A stretch of 64,000 bases of DNA from Haloferula helveola (GCF_037076345.1 NZ_AP024702.1:3224001-3288000); one strand, 5' to 3'. Shown: positions 47,912-56,114, counted from the first letter of the stretch. Made by a program: numbers and translations. The notes: generated by a model not told the origin, from the sequence alone.

Positions 47912-48283
47912 ATGAGAGCCGCTTACATGTTACTCACATCACTGCTGTTGGCTCTTCCATTGAGTGCGGTGACGCCTGCACCTCAGGACGAGCCGAAAAC
48001 CAAATTGGTCGAGGCGATTGAACTAGCGAAGGCCTTCACCCAAAAGCACCAGATCGATCTCTCCAGACACTACATGGATAGCGTTTGGATCAGACCGGCA
48101 GAGGGAGATTCGGAGCGCTGTTGGATCGTCTCTTGGTCCCCAAAGCCCGAAGATGCTGACAAGACCGAGGGTAGGATCGCAATCACGGTTGCATTCGATG
48201 GCACTGCGGCAAAGCTCGACCACGGCGCCAAGACTAAGAGCATCAGGCAGCGAGTGATTGTGCCACCCCAGCGGGCGGACTAG
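47912..48283 (+). CDS. Cassette 26: secreted 123-residue protein
   Basis: A signal peptide (about 1-20, ending LSAVTPAP) and a mostly alpha/beta domain with RCWIVSWSPKPEDAD. Not recognised. Its attC is interrupted by an IS. Confidence 0.58.
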   Translation: MRAAYMLLTSLLLALPLSAVTPAPQDEPKTKLVEAIELAKAFTQKHQIDLSRHYMDSVWIRPAEGDSERCWIVSWSPKPEDADKTEGRIAITVAFDGTAAKLDHGAKTKSIRQRVIVPPQRAD

Positions 48284-48330
48284 CGAACAAGCAGAACAAG
48301 TCGGAGATCGCGACGCTCCACCGCGGTCTT

Positions 48331-48784
48331 CCATGAGAAGGCAGTCAACTGGGAATTGAGGTTTGCCTCAACATTCGTTCTGGAGTGTTAGGATTGGAAG
48401 ATGTCCCCCCGCTCCCCGGGGGGACGGGAGGGGCGAAGCCCCCGGATGGGGGTTTGGGGGGGAACCGAGTGTGGTCGAGCTGACCCCAGCTCGGCGGGGT
48501 GCGGGGCGGCAGCCCCGTGTCGTTACCGAGCGAGTGCTGCTGCGGCGGTCACGGAATGAAACAAGGCTCCGGGCTTCCATTCGCATTTGTCCGGCCCGCT
48601 TCCGTTTGGGGCCGGGTGCATGATTCGATCCTTGCTTCGTTGTTCTCATGGAGAGGGGTGGGACGCTGCCATCTTGTTAGCGCACTCGGGGCCTCTCGGC
48701 CTGGTGCTGCCGCGGTGCCGCAGTCGTCCCGAATCTGTTGGGAAGTCGTTTCATCGTGGGAAAAGGGTCGCCGTGCGCGGCGGG
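48331..48784 (-). ncRNA. Candidate bridge/seek RNA region of the IS
   Basis: A 454-base GC-rich noncoding stretch downstream of the transposase, with many strong hairpins (CCCC/GGGG around 48410-48450). In IS1111-type members a guide RNA for target and donor recognition is encoded downstream of the transposase. Two short matches support this: ATCTTGTT (48671-48678) equals part of the target flank, and TTCTCATG (48643-48650) resembles the element end. Exact RNA ends are not visible. Confidence 0.4.
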
Positions 48785-49852
48785 TCAGGCCGCTTCGGCG
48801 GGTTGTCCGGAATGGTGGAAGGGATCGTAGTCGAGTTCTCCGCGCCAGAGGGTGAGCATCAGGACCGCCAGCTTGCGGGCGACAGCGACGACGGCTTTCT
48901 TCTTCGCCCTGGGGCCACCCATGGCGGCAAGTTTCTCCCCGTGGCGTCTGAGCTCGCAGTCGATGCCGAAGTGACCGAGCAAGTATTGTGCGCAACCGAT
49001 GAGCAGGCGTCTGAGGTAGGCGTTGCCGGCTTTGGAGATGCGCAGTTGCTTGTCGATGTCTCCGGACTGCTCGCGCCGCGGCACAAGTCCGAGGTAGGCG
49101 GCGACGTTGCGGTTGGAGGTGAAGCGTTCCGGATCACCGACGACGAGGACGAAGGTCAGGGCGGTGATGGGGCCGACTCCACGAATCTTCATGAGCCGGG
49201 CCGTGGCGGGATAGCGTGCGCAGGTCTCCTCGATGGACTTGTCGAGGCGATTGATGCCGGCGTTTAGCGAATCAAGGACCTCCAGTGAGGGTTCGATCAT
49301 GGCGAGGATCTCCGCGTGTTCTCCGGCCAGGAACTCGCGGCAGCGTCTCGCCACGGCGGGTGTGCTGGATTTCGGAACGCGGATGCCGAGACTCTTGAGG
49401 GTCATGCGCACCGAGTTGAGGATGTCGACTCGGCGGGCAACGAGATTGTCACGCAACTTGACCTGAAGGAGGTCGCGCTGCGCCTGCTCGCTACCATGCT
49501 CGATGGGGTGGAGCAGCTCGCGGTCGGCGCGTGCGAGGCGGGCGAGCATGCGGGCGTCGTGGCGGTCGGACTTGCGGGTGTTGGCGTAGATGGCGCGAAG
49601 CTTGCGCGGGTTGGCGACGATGACCTCGTGACCACGCGAGGCGAGGAAGCGGCTCGTCCACGGACTGTGGGTTCCGACCTCCATGGCGATGGTGGCACCG
49701 GGGTGTTTTTCGGAGAGCCTGCGCAGTGACTCGCGATGGTTGGTGATCGTGCGCTCGTCGAGGATCGTGGCTGAGGCGTCGAGCGCGCAGATCGAGTGCT
49801 TCCGGTCTCCGAGGTCGATTCCGATGATGGTGGTCGATGATGTGGTATTCAT
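48785..49852 (-). CDS. IS110-family DEDD transposase
   Basis: A 355-residue protein. The N-terminal DEDD domain begins MNTTSSTTIIGIDLGDRKHS (first Asp near 13), with MEVGTHSPW (Glu near 58) and KSDRHDARMLARL (D-x-x-D near 95). The Tnp_20 domain (about 195-300) has MKIRGVGPITALTFVL, YLGLVPRREQSG and RISKAGNAYLRRLL with the catalytic Ser. Complete and with normal length. It moves a DNA circle into a target chosen by a guide RNA. Confidence 0.9.
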   Translation of the reverse strand: MNTTSSTTIIGIDLGDRKHSICALDASATILDERTITNHRESLRRLSEKHPGATIAMEVGTHSPWTSRFLASRGHEVIVANPRKLRAIYANTRKSDRHDARMLARLARADRELLHPIEHGSEQAQRDLLQVKLRDNLVARRVDILNSVRMTLKSLGIRVPKSSTPAVARRCREFLAGEHAEILAMIEPSLEVLDSLNAGINRLDKSIEETCARYPATARLMKIRGVGPITALTFVLVVGDPERFTSNRNVAAYLGLVPRREQSGDIDKQLRISKAGNAYLRRLLIGCAQYLLGHFGIDCELRRHGEKLAAMGGPRAKKKAVVAVARKLAVLMLTLWRGELDYDPFHHSGQPAEAA

Positions 49853-50005
49853 GGCAGCAAGAGCTTACCCTTCTGGCGCTTCCGCGCCCTGCTGCCTTCT
49901 CATCTAATCTTGTTGAAGATCCGCCGGGGTGCTAGGAATCTGCATGAGCAATCGGACCCGCCGTCACACGGACCCGGGTCGCCACAGCTCAGACGTTCGG
50001 CAGAA

Positions 50006-50374
50006 ATGAGCGCCTCCAGGTCCGTACTGCTGCTTACTCTTTTGGTTGCTGTCTCGTGCAGGAACTCAGAGGACGAGAGCGCGAGGGCCCAAGTTGTAAC
50101 GCCCGAGGAAACACCACGGCCAGTCATAACAATTCTGAATCCTGACTTTACTCCAATTCCGGATGCCAAGGTCACACTTGCCTTCGCCGATCAACCGTTT
50201 CCGCCGGAGTTCATTACCGATGAAGAAGGCATCGCGGTGTTACCAACCGAGATGGCGGAGAAGGGCGGTTGGGAGTCGATTGACATTCGATTCTTCGACG
50301 ACGAGGGAGTCGAGCACCAGATGTCGCACTTCGATAGCCATCCGACTTTTCCCCTGGAACTGACCGTCCCTTGA
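50006..50374 (+). CDS. Cassette 27: lipoprotein with Ig-like domain
   Basis: A 122-residue protein with a lipobox (VAVSC, Cys18) and a beta-sandwich-like segment (VITILNPDFTPIPDAKVTLAF). The same strand arrangement is seen in cassette 4. Not recognised. It starts 11 bases after the junction. Confidence 0.6.
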   Translation: MSASRSVLLLTLLVAVSCRNSEDESARAQVVTPEETPRPVITILNPDFTPIPDAKVTLAFADQPFPPEFITDEEGIAVLPTEMAEKGGWESIDIRFFDDEGVEHQMSHFDSHPTFPLELTVP

Positions 50375-50388
50375 ACGTCAAAGAAGAA

Positions 50389-50514
50389 GCCGAACAAGCC
50401 GTGGGAGATCGACGCTTACCCGCCGCCTTGTTGCATGCAGTCGCCAAGATTCGTTTCCACTCGGTTTCCCGACCCGCGGCCTTGTGTTCGAGCGTCTCCA
50501 CTCTATCGTTCTGC
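50389..50514 (+). repeat. attC27
   Basis: R'' GCCGAAC to R' GTTCTGC; the base before GTT is C of TATC rather than AAC. Cut after G50508. Confidence 0.8.
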
Positions 50515-50525
50515 TAAGAGATCCG

Positions 50526-51053
50526 ATGCCCTGGTTTTCGATGACAGCGGTCTACCACTGGGAGCAGATGGGCAGCACCCTTCCCAAGTTTGAGCGCCGG
50601 ACGACGGTCTGTTCGGCGCCGAATGAAGCCCAAGCGACCGAGCGCCTGCTGGCTGAGGCGAAGGAGTATCCTGCGACCGAGCAAATCAAGTTCTTGGGAG
50701 ACTACCTTGTTCAAGAACTCGATGATTCTCCGGGTGACCTCCCGGTCGAAGTTGCTCATGAGATGACCATAGGAGTTCACCCCGAGTCGGGAGCCATCAT
50801 CGACCCGAAGGCGTTCGTCGACCAACATTGGGGAAGGTCGAAGATTGCCTCATGCGACGCGCTTGGATTCGAGCACGTTTGGTACAATCTCGATGGCATG
50901 AGCAGCGGGTGCTACAACTGCGAAGCGGTGCGGGAGGGTCGTTTGTGGGAGCGCGCTGCCGAAACGAAACGGGCAGAACAAGGCGGTGGAGGATCGACGC
51001 CGATCAGCGGCCGTGTTGGATCGGACTCGTCAGACGCGGCCGACCCTGATTGA
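50526..51053 (+). CDS. Cassette 28: hypothetical soluble protein with attC tail
   Basis: A 175-residue protein; another in-frame ATG lies at 50541. The core contains WGRSKIASCDALGFEHVWYNLDG. The last 26 residues come from attC28. Not recognised. Confidence 0.52.
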   Translation: MPWFSMTAVYHWEQMGSTLPKFERRTTVCSAPNEAQATERLLAEAKEYPATEQIKFLGDYLVQELDDSPGDLPVEVAHEMTIGVHPESGAIIDPKAFVDQHWGRSKIASCDALGFEHVWYNLDGMSSGCYNCEAVREGRLWERAAETKRAEQGGGGSTPISGRVGSDSSDAADPD

Positions 51054-51097
51054 GTGATCGGGAGCGCGGTTTGCGCGTCTCACCTTCAACGTTAGGT
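50973..51097 (+). repeat. attC28
   Basis: R'' GCAGAAC to R' GTTAGGT, one of the few that fit the classical GTTRRRY. Cut after G51091. Confidence 0.85.
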
Positions 51098-51104
51098 CAA
51101 GAAT

Positions 51105-52370
51105 ATGGAAGACGAACTCAAAGAACTCACCACCGCATACGACCATCTCAAGTTCGAGAAGGTGGAGAGGAATTTCGTCACGTCGGAAGGCGAGGAAACT
51201 TACGTTTACTATTATATCAAAGGCCTCCGAGGAATTCCCGACCTCCAGGTGCAGGTTTTCCGAGAAGAGGACGTCAGTCGACTGAGGCGCGTTGCCGAAG
51301 CGGGATGCCAACTACTCAGTGACCTCCTTGGCTATCGTGACGACGATGGTGTGCAGATTCTTGCGCGTGCGGAGATTCCGTATTCCATGAGGTGGGAGCG
51401 GGAGCGAGTCGAGCCCTTGGAGGTCCAATTATCCTACGGCAGCAAGGCGATCAGCGTGTCGATCGAGCTTACGGATCTCTCGGAGGAAGAATCGTTGATT
51501 GGTGACGTCGCGAATTTGGTCTCCCGTCGGCGCGGGCCTTACCTCAGACGTGCATTCAAGATTACGGTCCGCGGCCTTGGCGCAAGGCGCTACCTTCAAG
51601 ACACACTTGAACAGGATATCGAAGCCATTCTCGATTCGGTCCTCTATGATCTTGACCTCACCTACGGATTTGGGCTGCTACCCATGCGTGTTGAGGCGAT
51701 GAGGCGAATCGTGCGGAGAAGGGGGCGCCCCCGACTTCCGCTTCCGACCGAACCACTGTCGCTAATCTTCAAAGAGTATTCACCCGAGTTGCTGCAGTAT
51801 TACCGCCTAGCGAAGCGCACCGACTACCTTCCCTTTCAGTTTCTGTGCTACTTCCACATTCTTGAGTTCTTCGCGGATCGCTCGGCATTCCGAGCGGTTA
51901 CGGAAGCAGTGAGACGAATGCTGGCGAAGCACGACTTCCACGCCAAATCTGAGAAATACGTTCGAGAATGTGTCCAGATTCTACGGAAGGAGTCGGACAA
52001 GCACGCATCAGACAAAATCAAGATTCAACGTGTTCTCTCGCAGTTCGTGTCCCTTGAGGAAGTTAAGGGGGCACTTGATGAGTTGGATGTGCTTGACCAC
52101 TTTGAGCAGGACTGTGTTCTCGATTGCGCGAAGCCTCTAAAGCTAGCTGCGGTTTCGTTTGAGTCTGATTCCCAGTTTCTACAGACACTGACCACCCGCA
52201 TCTACGCACTGCGCTGTTCCATCGTTCATTCGAATCCCGACTTCGATGAGTCCAAGGCGATTCCCTTTGTGGCTTCACCAGAGAATCTCGAGATGCTTCG
52301 CACTGAGATCCTAATCGCGAGTGAGGTTGCGAGACAGATCATCGCGGGCGCAGCGGCAATAAAGACCTAA
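51105..52370 (+). CDS. Cassette 29: large protein with HEPN-like C-terminus
   Basis: A 421-residue protein in a 1392-base cassette, the second longest of the array. The N-terminal half is beta-rich. The C-terminal half (about 230-410) is helical and contains RCSIVHSNPD, an R-x4-H motif (R370, H375) typical of HEPN RNases. Some antiphage (for example ApeA-like) and toxin proteins carry such a domain. No family name for the N-terminus. A defence role is inferred. Confidence 0.6.
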   Translation: MEDELKELTTAYDHLKFEKVERNFVTSEGEETYVYYYIKGLRGIPDLQVQVFREEDVSRLRRVAEAGCQLLSDLLGYRDDDGVQILARAEIPYSMRWERERVEPLEVQLSYGSKAISVSIELTDLSEEESLIGDVANLVSRRRGPYLRRAFKITVRGLGARRYLQDTLEQDIEAILDSVLYDLDLTYGFGLLPMRVEAMRRIVRRRGRPRLPLPTEPLSLIFKEYSPELLQYYRLAKRTDYLPFQFLCYFHILEFFADRSAFRAVTEAVRRMLAKHDFHAKSEKYVRECVQILRKESDKHASDKIKIQRVLSQFVSLEEVKGALDELDVLDHFEQDCVLDCAKPLKLAAVSFESDSQFLQTLTTRIYALRCSIVHSNPDFDESKAIPFVASPENLEMLRTEILIASEVARQIIAGAAAIKT

Positions 52371-52489
52371 CAAGGCGTCGCTCTAAACACCTGCCCCGCC
52401 GCGAGTTCATTCCGTCATGACCATTCCACCTTCAACTCACAGTCGAAGCCTCGCCCTCGGGCAGGTGTGAGAGGACTTCGACGTTATGC
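52365..52489 (+). repeat. attC29
   Basis: R'' ACCTAAC (a full RYYYAAC) to R' GTTATGC. The stop codon of the HEPN gene lies inside R''. Cut after G52483. Confidence 0.87.
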
Positions 52490-52493
52490 AAAA

Positions 52494-52529
52494 ATGAACC
52501 GCACTGAATATTCTGTAAGCGCAACATGA
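52494..52529 (+). CDS. Cassette 30: short leader peptide
   Basis: Eleven codons (MNRTEYSVSAT) and a TGA that overlaps the ATG of the next gene (ATGA). Its start lies 10 bases after the junction, the usual position for a cassette gene. It would couple translation of the downstream gene to the cassette's standard start site. Confidence 0.4.
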   Translation: MNRTEYSVSAT

Positions 52530-53464
52530 ATACCGTCGGACTACTGACAGGCTACCAACGCGAAAGCCAGGTAGAGTCTGTTCTGCAGCAGCTTTGTGGA
52601 GCTCTAGATTTCAAGCTGGAGACGCTCTCGAATTTCCAACAATTGGACTCCTTCGCACATGCTGTGTGGGGATTGATCAATATTTCGGACGTCCTGATCG
52701 CAGACCTGACCAATCTGACTAACAACCTCTGCTATGAGATTGGTTTGGCCCACGGGGCAGGGAAGCCAGTAGTTCTCGTCGCCGACAATTATTCGGATGT
52801 CCCCGCTGATCTCGCAGGTCAGCACATAATTGCTCTTCATTCGAACAAATACCCTGACGATAACACCCTGTTCCGATTGGAGACCGCGCTTAGGCGAGCG
52901 CTGGCTGGAAGAGATTCAGCCGGATTTAGCGGCCCTCGCGATCGCCCTGAGGGGGTCTATCGACCGCCGGCTAATGATTCACTTAGCCACGACTTTCGAA
53001 GCCTCTTTGCTTACGAGGGTTTCGCCCGAAGCAGAAGATTCGAAGAGTGGATTCATGAGGCCTTTTCAGGCATTCCTGGCTGGGAGGTGATTGATTCGGC
53101 GAAGGGAATGCATGGCGATCGGCAGTTCGACTTTATGTTGTGGAATTCCCTCGATGATCCGGAGTTGGTTGCTCTAGGCAACCCCATTGGTGTCGAAGTG
53201 AAGTCCATTCGCGCGTTCAATCGCTCAAGGTTGTCGTGGCTGCTTCATAGCGCACGGCAGAGCGGCTTGAAGTCAGTCATTCTGATGACGACGGGAAGCA
53301 ACCCTCCGAGCGCAAAAAGGCGCCTTGCCCAATTGCGGCATGAAGAAGGGATTAACGCGATCGCTTTGGATCGGGATGATCTTCTTGAGGTTCACAGCTC
53401 GACTGACTTGCTTCGCGCTCTGAAGAGTCGAGTTCGGCAAGCACTTTACCACGACGAATTCTGA
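52526..53464 (+). CDS. Cassette 30: TIR-like/deoxyribosyltransferase-type domain fused to a PD-(D/E)XK nuclease
   Basis: A 312-residue protein. Residues 1-130 contain LIADLTNLTNNLCYEIGLA and HGAGKPVVLV, the pattern of the nucleoside-deoxyribosyltransferase/TIR-like superfamily, with candidate catalytic Glu71. The C-terminal part (about 165-310) has RQFDFMLWN (Asp202) and GVEVKS (E224, K226), fitting a PD-(D/E)XK nuclease. This is a sensor- or NAD-hydrolase-like plus nuclease architecture, suggestive of antiviral defence. It overlaps the next gene by one base. Confidence 0.6.
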   Translation: MNTVGLLTGYQRESQVESVLQQLCGALDFKLETLSNFQQLDSFAHAVWGLINISDVLIADLTNLTNNLCYEIGLAHGAGKPVVLVADNYSDVPADLAGQHIIALHSNKYPDDNTLFRLETALRRALAGRDSAGFSGPRDRPEGVYRPPANDSLSHDFRSLFAYEGFARSRRFEEWIHEAFSGIPGWEVIDSAKGMHGDRQFDFMLWNSLDDPELVALGNPIGVEVKSIRAFNRSRLSWLLHSARQSGLKSVILMTTGSNPPSAKRRLAQLRHEEGINAIALDRDDLLEVHSSTDLLRALKSRVRQALYHDEF

Positions 53465-53994
53465 TGTTCGACGCAACCCAGCTTGCGGCGCGCATTGCGA
53501 GTGTCGATGCCGCCACCACCAACCATCAAAAGGGTCAGAGCTTCGAGCAGTTAGCTATGTATCTCTTTGAGCATCTGGATGGAGTGGAGATTTCAGAGCA
53601 CAACGCCATGATGGACTCCGAAGAGATTGATATCGTCCTTTGGAATGCACAGACCGAGGCCATTCTCAGGCCGTGGGAAGCGGTAATCTTAGTGGAATGC
53701 AAGAATTGGAACTCGCGGGTGGGCGCTCAAGCTCTAGACGCATTTATTTCGAAGCTTCGACGGAGGTTCCTCCGAACCGGTATTTTTATTGCGGCAGAGG
53801 GAGTCACAGGCGATTTCGTTGACGGGACTGGAACGGAGGTCGGCGCAGCCGGAATCATCAGAAGCGCCCTCCAAGAGGGGATCCGAGTGGTAGTTATCAC
53901 CATGGACGACATTCGTGGATTCGGGTCGTTGGATGACATTCGGAATTTGATCAAGCAGCGATACTGCAAGCTCTACGTCCACAAGATATTCTAA
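53464..53994 (+). CDS. Cassette 30: Mrr-like PD-(D/E)XK endonuclease
   Basis: A 176-residue protein. E28 (HQKGQSFEQLAMYLF), EEID (D56) and ILVECKNW (E78, K80) form the E-D-ExK set of Mrr/RecB-like nucleases. It is translated from an ATG overlapping the previous stop (TGATG), so the two are coupled. Together they form the only two-nuclease cassette. Confidence 0.7.
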   Translation: MFDATQLAARIASVDAATTNHQKGQSFEQLAMYLFEHLDGVEISEHNAMMDSEEIDIVLWNAQTEAILRPWEAVILVECKNWNSRVGAQALDAFISKLRRRFLRTGIFIAAEGVTGDFVDGTGTEVGAAGIIRSALQEGIRVVVITMDDIRGFGSLDDIRNLIKQRYCKLYVHKIF

Positions 53995-54119
53995 GCATAA
54001 CAAGGCGTCGCTCTCAGCACCTGCCCCGCTCCGAGTTCAATCCGCCATGACAATTCAACCTTCAAACCACAGTCGAAGCCGCGCCCTCGGGCAGGTGTGA
54101 GAGGACTTCGACGTTCGGC
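53995..54119 (+). repeat. attC30
   Basis: R'' GCATAAC to R' GTTCGGC. Cut after G54113. Confidence 0.85.
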
Positions 54120-54124
54120 AAAGA

Positions 54125-54604
54125 ATGAAACCTCTCACTGCAAAGCAAGCCGCCGAGTGGTGTCGCAATCTAGGGGTTCCTGCTGAACCAAGCTCTGGCC
54201 CATCGAGGGAGATTCTGGCGGACCACTTTGGACTCCCCGAAGATTCCACAGGCCGGGTAGCCGTTGCAGCAGAGCGACTTGCCCAGTTCGACGGTGCTTC
54301 TCGGATACTGATTTGGATTACCGGTTGGGGTGTCTGGCCGTCGGTGGACAGGTCAGATGACTTTCGAGAGATTCGTGCAGAGCTCGGTGAACCTCGCTGG
54401 CTTGACGAGATTCCCGCTCACCTTGCTTCGAAGGCTGATTTTGACTATCTCTGCCGTATGGTGAAGTGCGCGGTATCCTCACTTTGGGATCTTTATCTGG
54501 TCGGTCCCAAGGGGCGCAAGATTCTCCATTTCTCCCACGACGAGTGGGGTGGCTCGCGTGGGATTCCAACAATGCCGAACAAGGCGCAGCACCCAACCGC
54601 CTGA
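54125..54604 (+). CDS. Cassette 31: hypothetical soluble protein
   Basis: A 159-residue protein containing LIWITGWGVWPSVDRSDDF and DEWGG. The last about 9 residues (NKAQHPTA) are from attC31. Not recognised; possibly an immunity-type protein from its size and context only. Confidence 0.52.
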   Translation: MKPLTAKQAAEWCRNLGVPAEPSSGPSREILADHFGLPEDSTGRVAVAAERLAQFDGASRILIWITGWGVWPSVDRSDDFREIRAELGEPRWLDEIPAHLASKADFDYLCRMVKCAVSSLWDLYLVGPKGRKILHFSHDEWGGSRGIPTMPNKAQHPTA

Positions 54605-54699
54605 GCCGCTCCGAGCCGATTTTTCATCGTGATTACAACCCTCAACCCACAGTCAACGCGCGGCTTCCGTCAGGCGGTTGGTGTGCTATGACGTTCGCT
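54574..54699 (+). repeat. attC31
   Basis: R'' GCCGAAC to R' GTTCGCT. Cut after G54693. Confidence 0.85.
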
Positions 54700-54705
54700 A
54701 AAAAA

Positions 54706-55104
54706 ATGTTACCAGGTGTTCCAACGGGCATATTTGCGAGCATCGCCCGATCATCGAAACTTGGTGATCTGCCCGCTATCGTTGCGAGCATCCTCCTTCC
54801 GTCCCTCGCGGCCTCCATCTGGATCTCATGGCGAGGAGGGTTGGCGGGCCGAGGTCTCGGGAGGACTTGCACGGAAGCATGGGGTGCATCGCTGCTTTGT
54901 GGCTGGGTTTGCGTCTATTTGGTATTGGCCGACTTCCGGAGGACTTCGGACATCATCCTGTCTATCCCGATTGCGGGACTGGTCGCAGGCCTCGGGAGCC
55001 TGATTCCTGCTTTCGGCTTTGCATTGATCGGGTATGCTTTCGGTGCCCGGAGGCGGACGTCGATCCACGTCTCGAGGACAGATCCCTCTGAGCGCTCTCC
55101 CTAG
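54706..55104 (+). CDS. Cassette 32: diverged third copy of the 132-residue membrane protein
   Basis: Same length as cassettes 7 and 23, in a 549-base cassette. Several base changes, among them V36 to A and H130 to R, and more in its attC. So this copy is older or came from another source than the identical pair. Confidence 0.6.
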   Translation: MLPGVPTGIFASIARSSKLGDLPAIVASILLPSLAASIWISWRGGLAGRGLGRTCTEAWGASLLCGWVCVYLVLADFRRTSDIILSIPIAGLVAGLGSLIPAFGFALIGYAFGARRRTSIHVSRTDPSERSP

Positions 55105-55116
55105 GGCAAACGACAA

Positions 55117-55248
55117 AGCGAACAAGGCGCTGGTGGACGACCCCTATCAGCGGCTTTGTTGCGTCCTTGCCGCCAGCTTCGGAAGGTGATTGATTGTCCG
55201 TGGCCGCTCCGGTGAGTTACCGGGGTCGCCACAGCTTTTACGTTGGCC
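55117..55248 (+). repeat. attC32
   Basis: R'' AGCGAAC to R' GTTGGCC. Diverged from attC7 and attC23. Cut after G55242. Confidence 0.83.
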
Positions 55249-55324
55249 AGAAAATAGCGGTTCGGAGTGTATCCTGAGATTGGGGTTGCGGGCGTGCGCC
55301 AATGGCGTATGGTGGTGCCTGGGG

Positions 55325-55642
55325 ATGATCTTCTATGAGACCGACGTTTTCACAGCGCGCATCGTCGAACTCATCGATGACGAATCATACTCTGCACTGC
55401 AGGCCGTGCTGGTCGCAGATCCCGAGGCGGGGGACATCATTCCCCGGTCGAAGGGATTGCGGAAGATTCGTTGGATGGGCAGCGGACGAGGCAAGCGGGG
55501 TGGATTACGAGTGATCTATTACTTGGTCCACCACGAGGCGATCTTCATGCTTTACGCCTACCCGAAGAACCGAGAATCCGACCTGACACAACGCCATCTC
55601 CAGATCCTCAGAGAGCTGGTTGAACAACACCTGAACCAATGA
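55325..55642 (+). CDS. Cassette 33: RelE/HigB-type toxin
   Basis: A 105-residue RelE-fold toxin. The segment GLRKIRWMGSGRGKRGGLRV and IYYLVHHEAIFMLYAY resemble the HigB2 toxin group, which is also found in vibrio superintegrons. The toxin gene precedes the antitoxin and overlaps it (ATGA), as in HigBA. A possible promoter (TTGCGG with TATGGT 16 bases later) precedes it. It would cleave mRNA at the ribosome. Confidence 0.78.
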   Translation: MIFYETDVFTARIVELIDDESYSALQAVLVADPEAGDIIPRSKGLRKIRWMGSGRGKRGGLRVIYYLVHHEAIFMLYAYPKNRESDLTQRHLQILRELVEQHLNQ

Positions 55643-55929
55643 ACGACGAAGATTTCGAACTGCTTTGCGAGAGCATCCGCCAAGCCGGTGAGATCCGGCA
55701 GGGGAAGCGGAAGCCATCTAGAACCTTCAAGGTGGGGGATCCCGACGCGAAGGCGATCCGGGAGCGCCTGGGTCTTTCCCAGTCCCGATTCGCCGCGATC
55801 ATTGGAGTCAGCGTTCGCACGCTGCAGAATTGGGAGCAGGGTCGGCGCGAGCCCGAAGGTCCCGCGAAGGCGTTGCTCCGCGTCGTCGACCGAGAGCCGC
55901 AAGCTGTGCTCCAAGCACTCCACGCCTGA
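55639..55929 (+). CDS. Cassette 33: XRE-family antitoxin (HigA-like)
   Basis: A 96-residue protein with a helix-turn-helix (about 42-80; LGLSQSRFAAIIGVSVRTLQ, then NWEQGRREP). It neutralises the preceding toxin and should repress the operon. Confidence 0.82.
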   Translation: MNDEDFELLCESIRQAGEIRQGKRKPSRTFKVGDPDAKAIRERLGLSQSRFAAIIGVSVRTLQNWEQGRREPEGPAKALLRVVDREPQAVLQALHA

Positions 55930-55943
55930 TCGGAACAAGACAA

Positions 55944-56070
55944 GGCCAACAAGCCGTGGAAGATCGACGCCTAACCGCCGCATTGTTGGACGCCGTGCTG
56001 GCGGTTCGCCCCGTGATCATTTCGCCGCCGTGCGGCTTTTTGTTCGCGCGTGTTCACTGAGACGTTCGGC
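55944..56070 (+). repeat. attC33
   Basis: R'' GGCCAAC to R' GTTCGGC. Cut after G56064. Confidence 0.83.
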
Positions 56071-56092
56071 TAAAATCAGGTTGCCGAGCCCC

Positions 56093-56114
56093 GAGTGATA
56101 CTTTAGTGTCACTC
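56093..56114. promoter_or_regulatory. Putative antitoxin operator
   Basis: The inverted repeat GAGTGA...TCACTC (56093-56098 and 56109-56114) directly precedes the Phd-like antitoxin start, a usual place for antitoxin autoregulation. Confidence 0.45.

Larger units (their letters stand above)
48331..49907 (-). mobile_element. IS110-family element, IS1111-like, inserted in attC26
   Basis: A 1577-base element with subterminal inverted repeats ATGAGAAGGCAG (48333-48344) and CTGCCTTCTCAT (49892-49903). The flanks share TCTT (48327-48330 and 49908-49911). The transposase reads in the minus direction. A long noncoding stretch follows the transposase, as in IS1111-type elements. The right end has only about 55 bases before the transposase start. 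Family elements are known that target attC sites. Confidence 0.78.
48291..50001 (+). repeat. attC26, split by an insertion sequence
   Basis: The left part (48291-48330; R'' GCAGAAC) and right part (49908-50001; R' GTTCGGC) are separated by the IS110-type element. Removing 48331-49907 and one copy of TCTT leaves 130 bases, within the normal range, and restores GGTCTTGTTGAAG, as in attC24 (GTCTTGTTGAAA). Confidence 0.82.

Noticed and set aside
48587-49267. Plus-strand frame opposite the IS110 transposase
   Set aside because: Shadow of the transposase; no family features, and it crosses the noncoding end of the IS.
50007-50374. Genes of the cassette array being one operon with ribosome-binding sites
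   Set aside because: Most starts lie 10-13 bases after the junction without a Shine-Dalgarno sequence, and terminator or promoter signals inside attC cannot be judged by eye.
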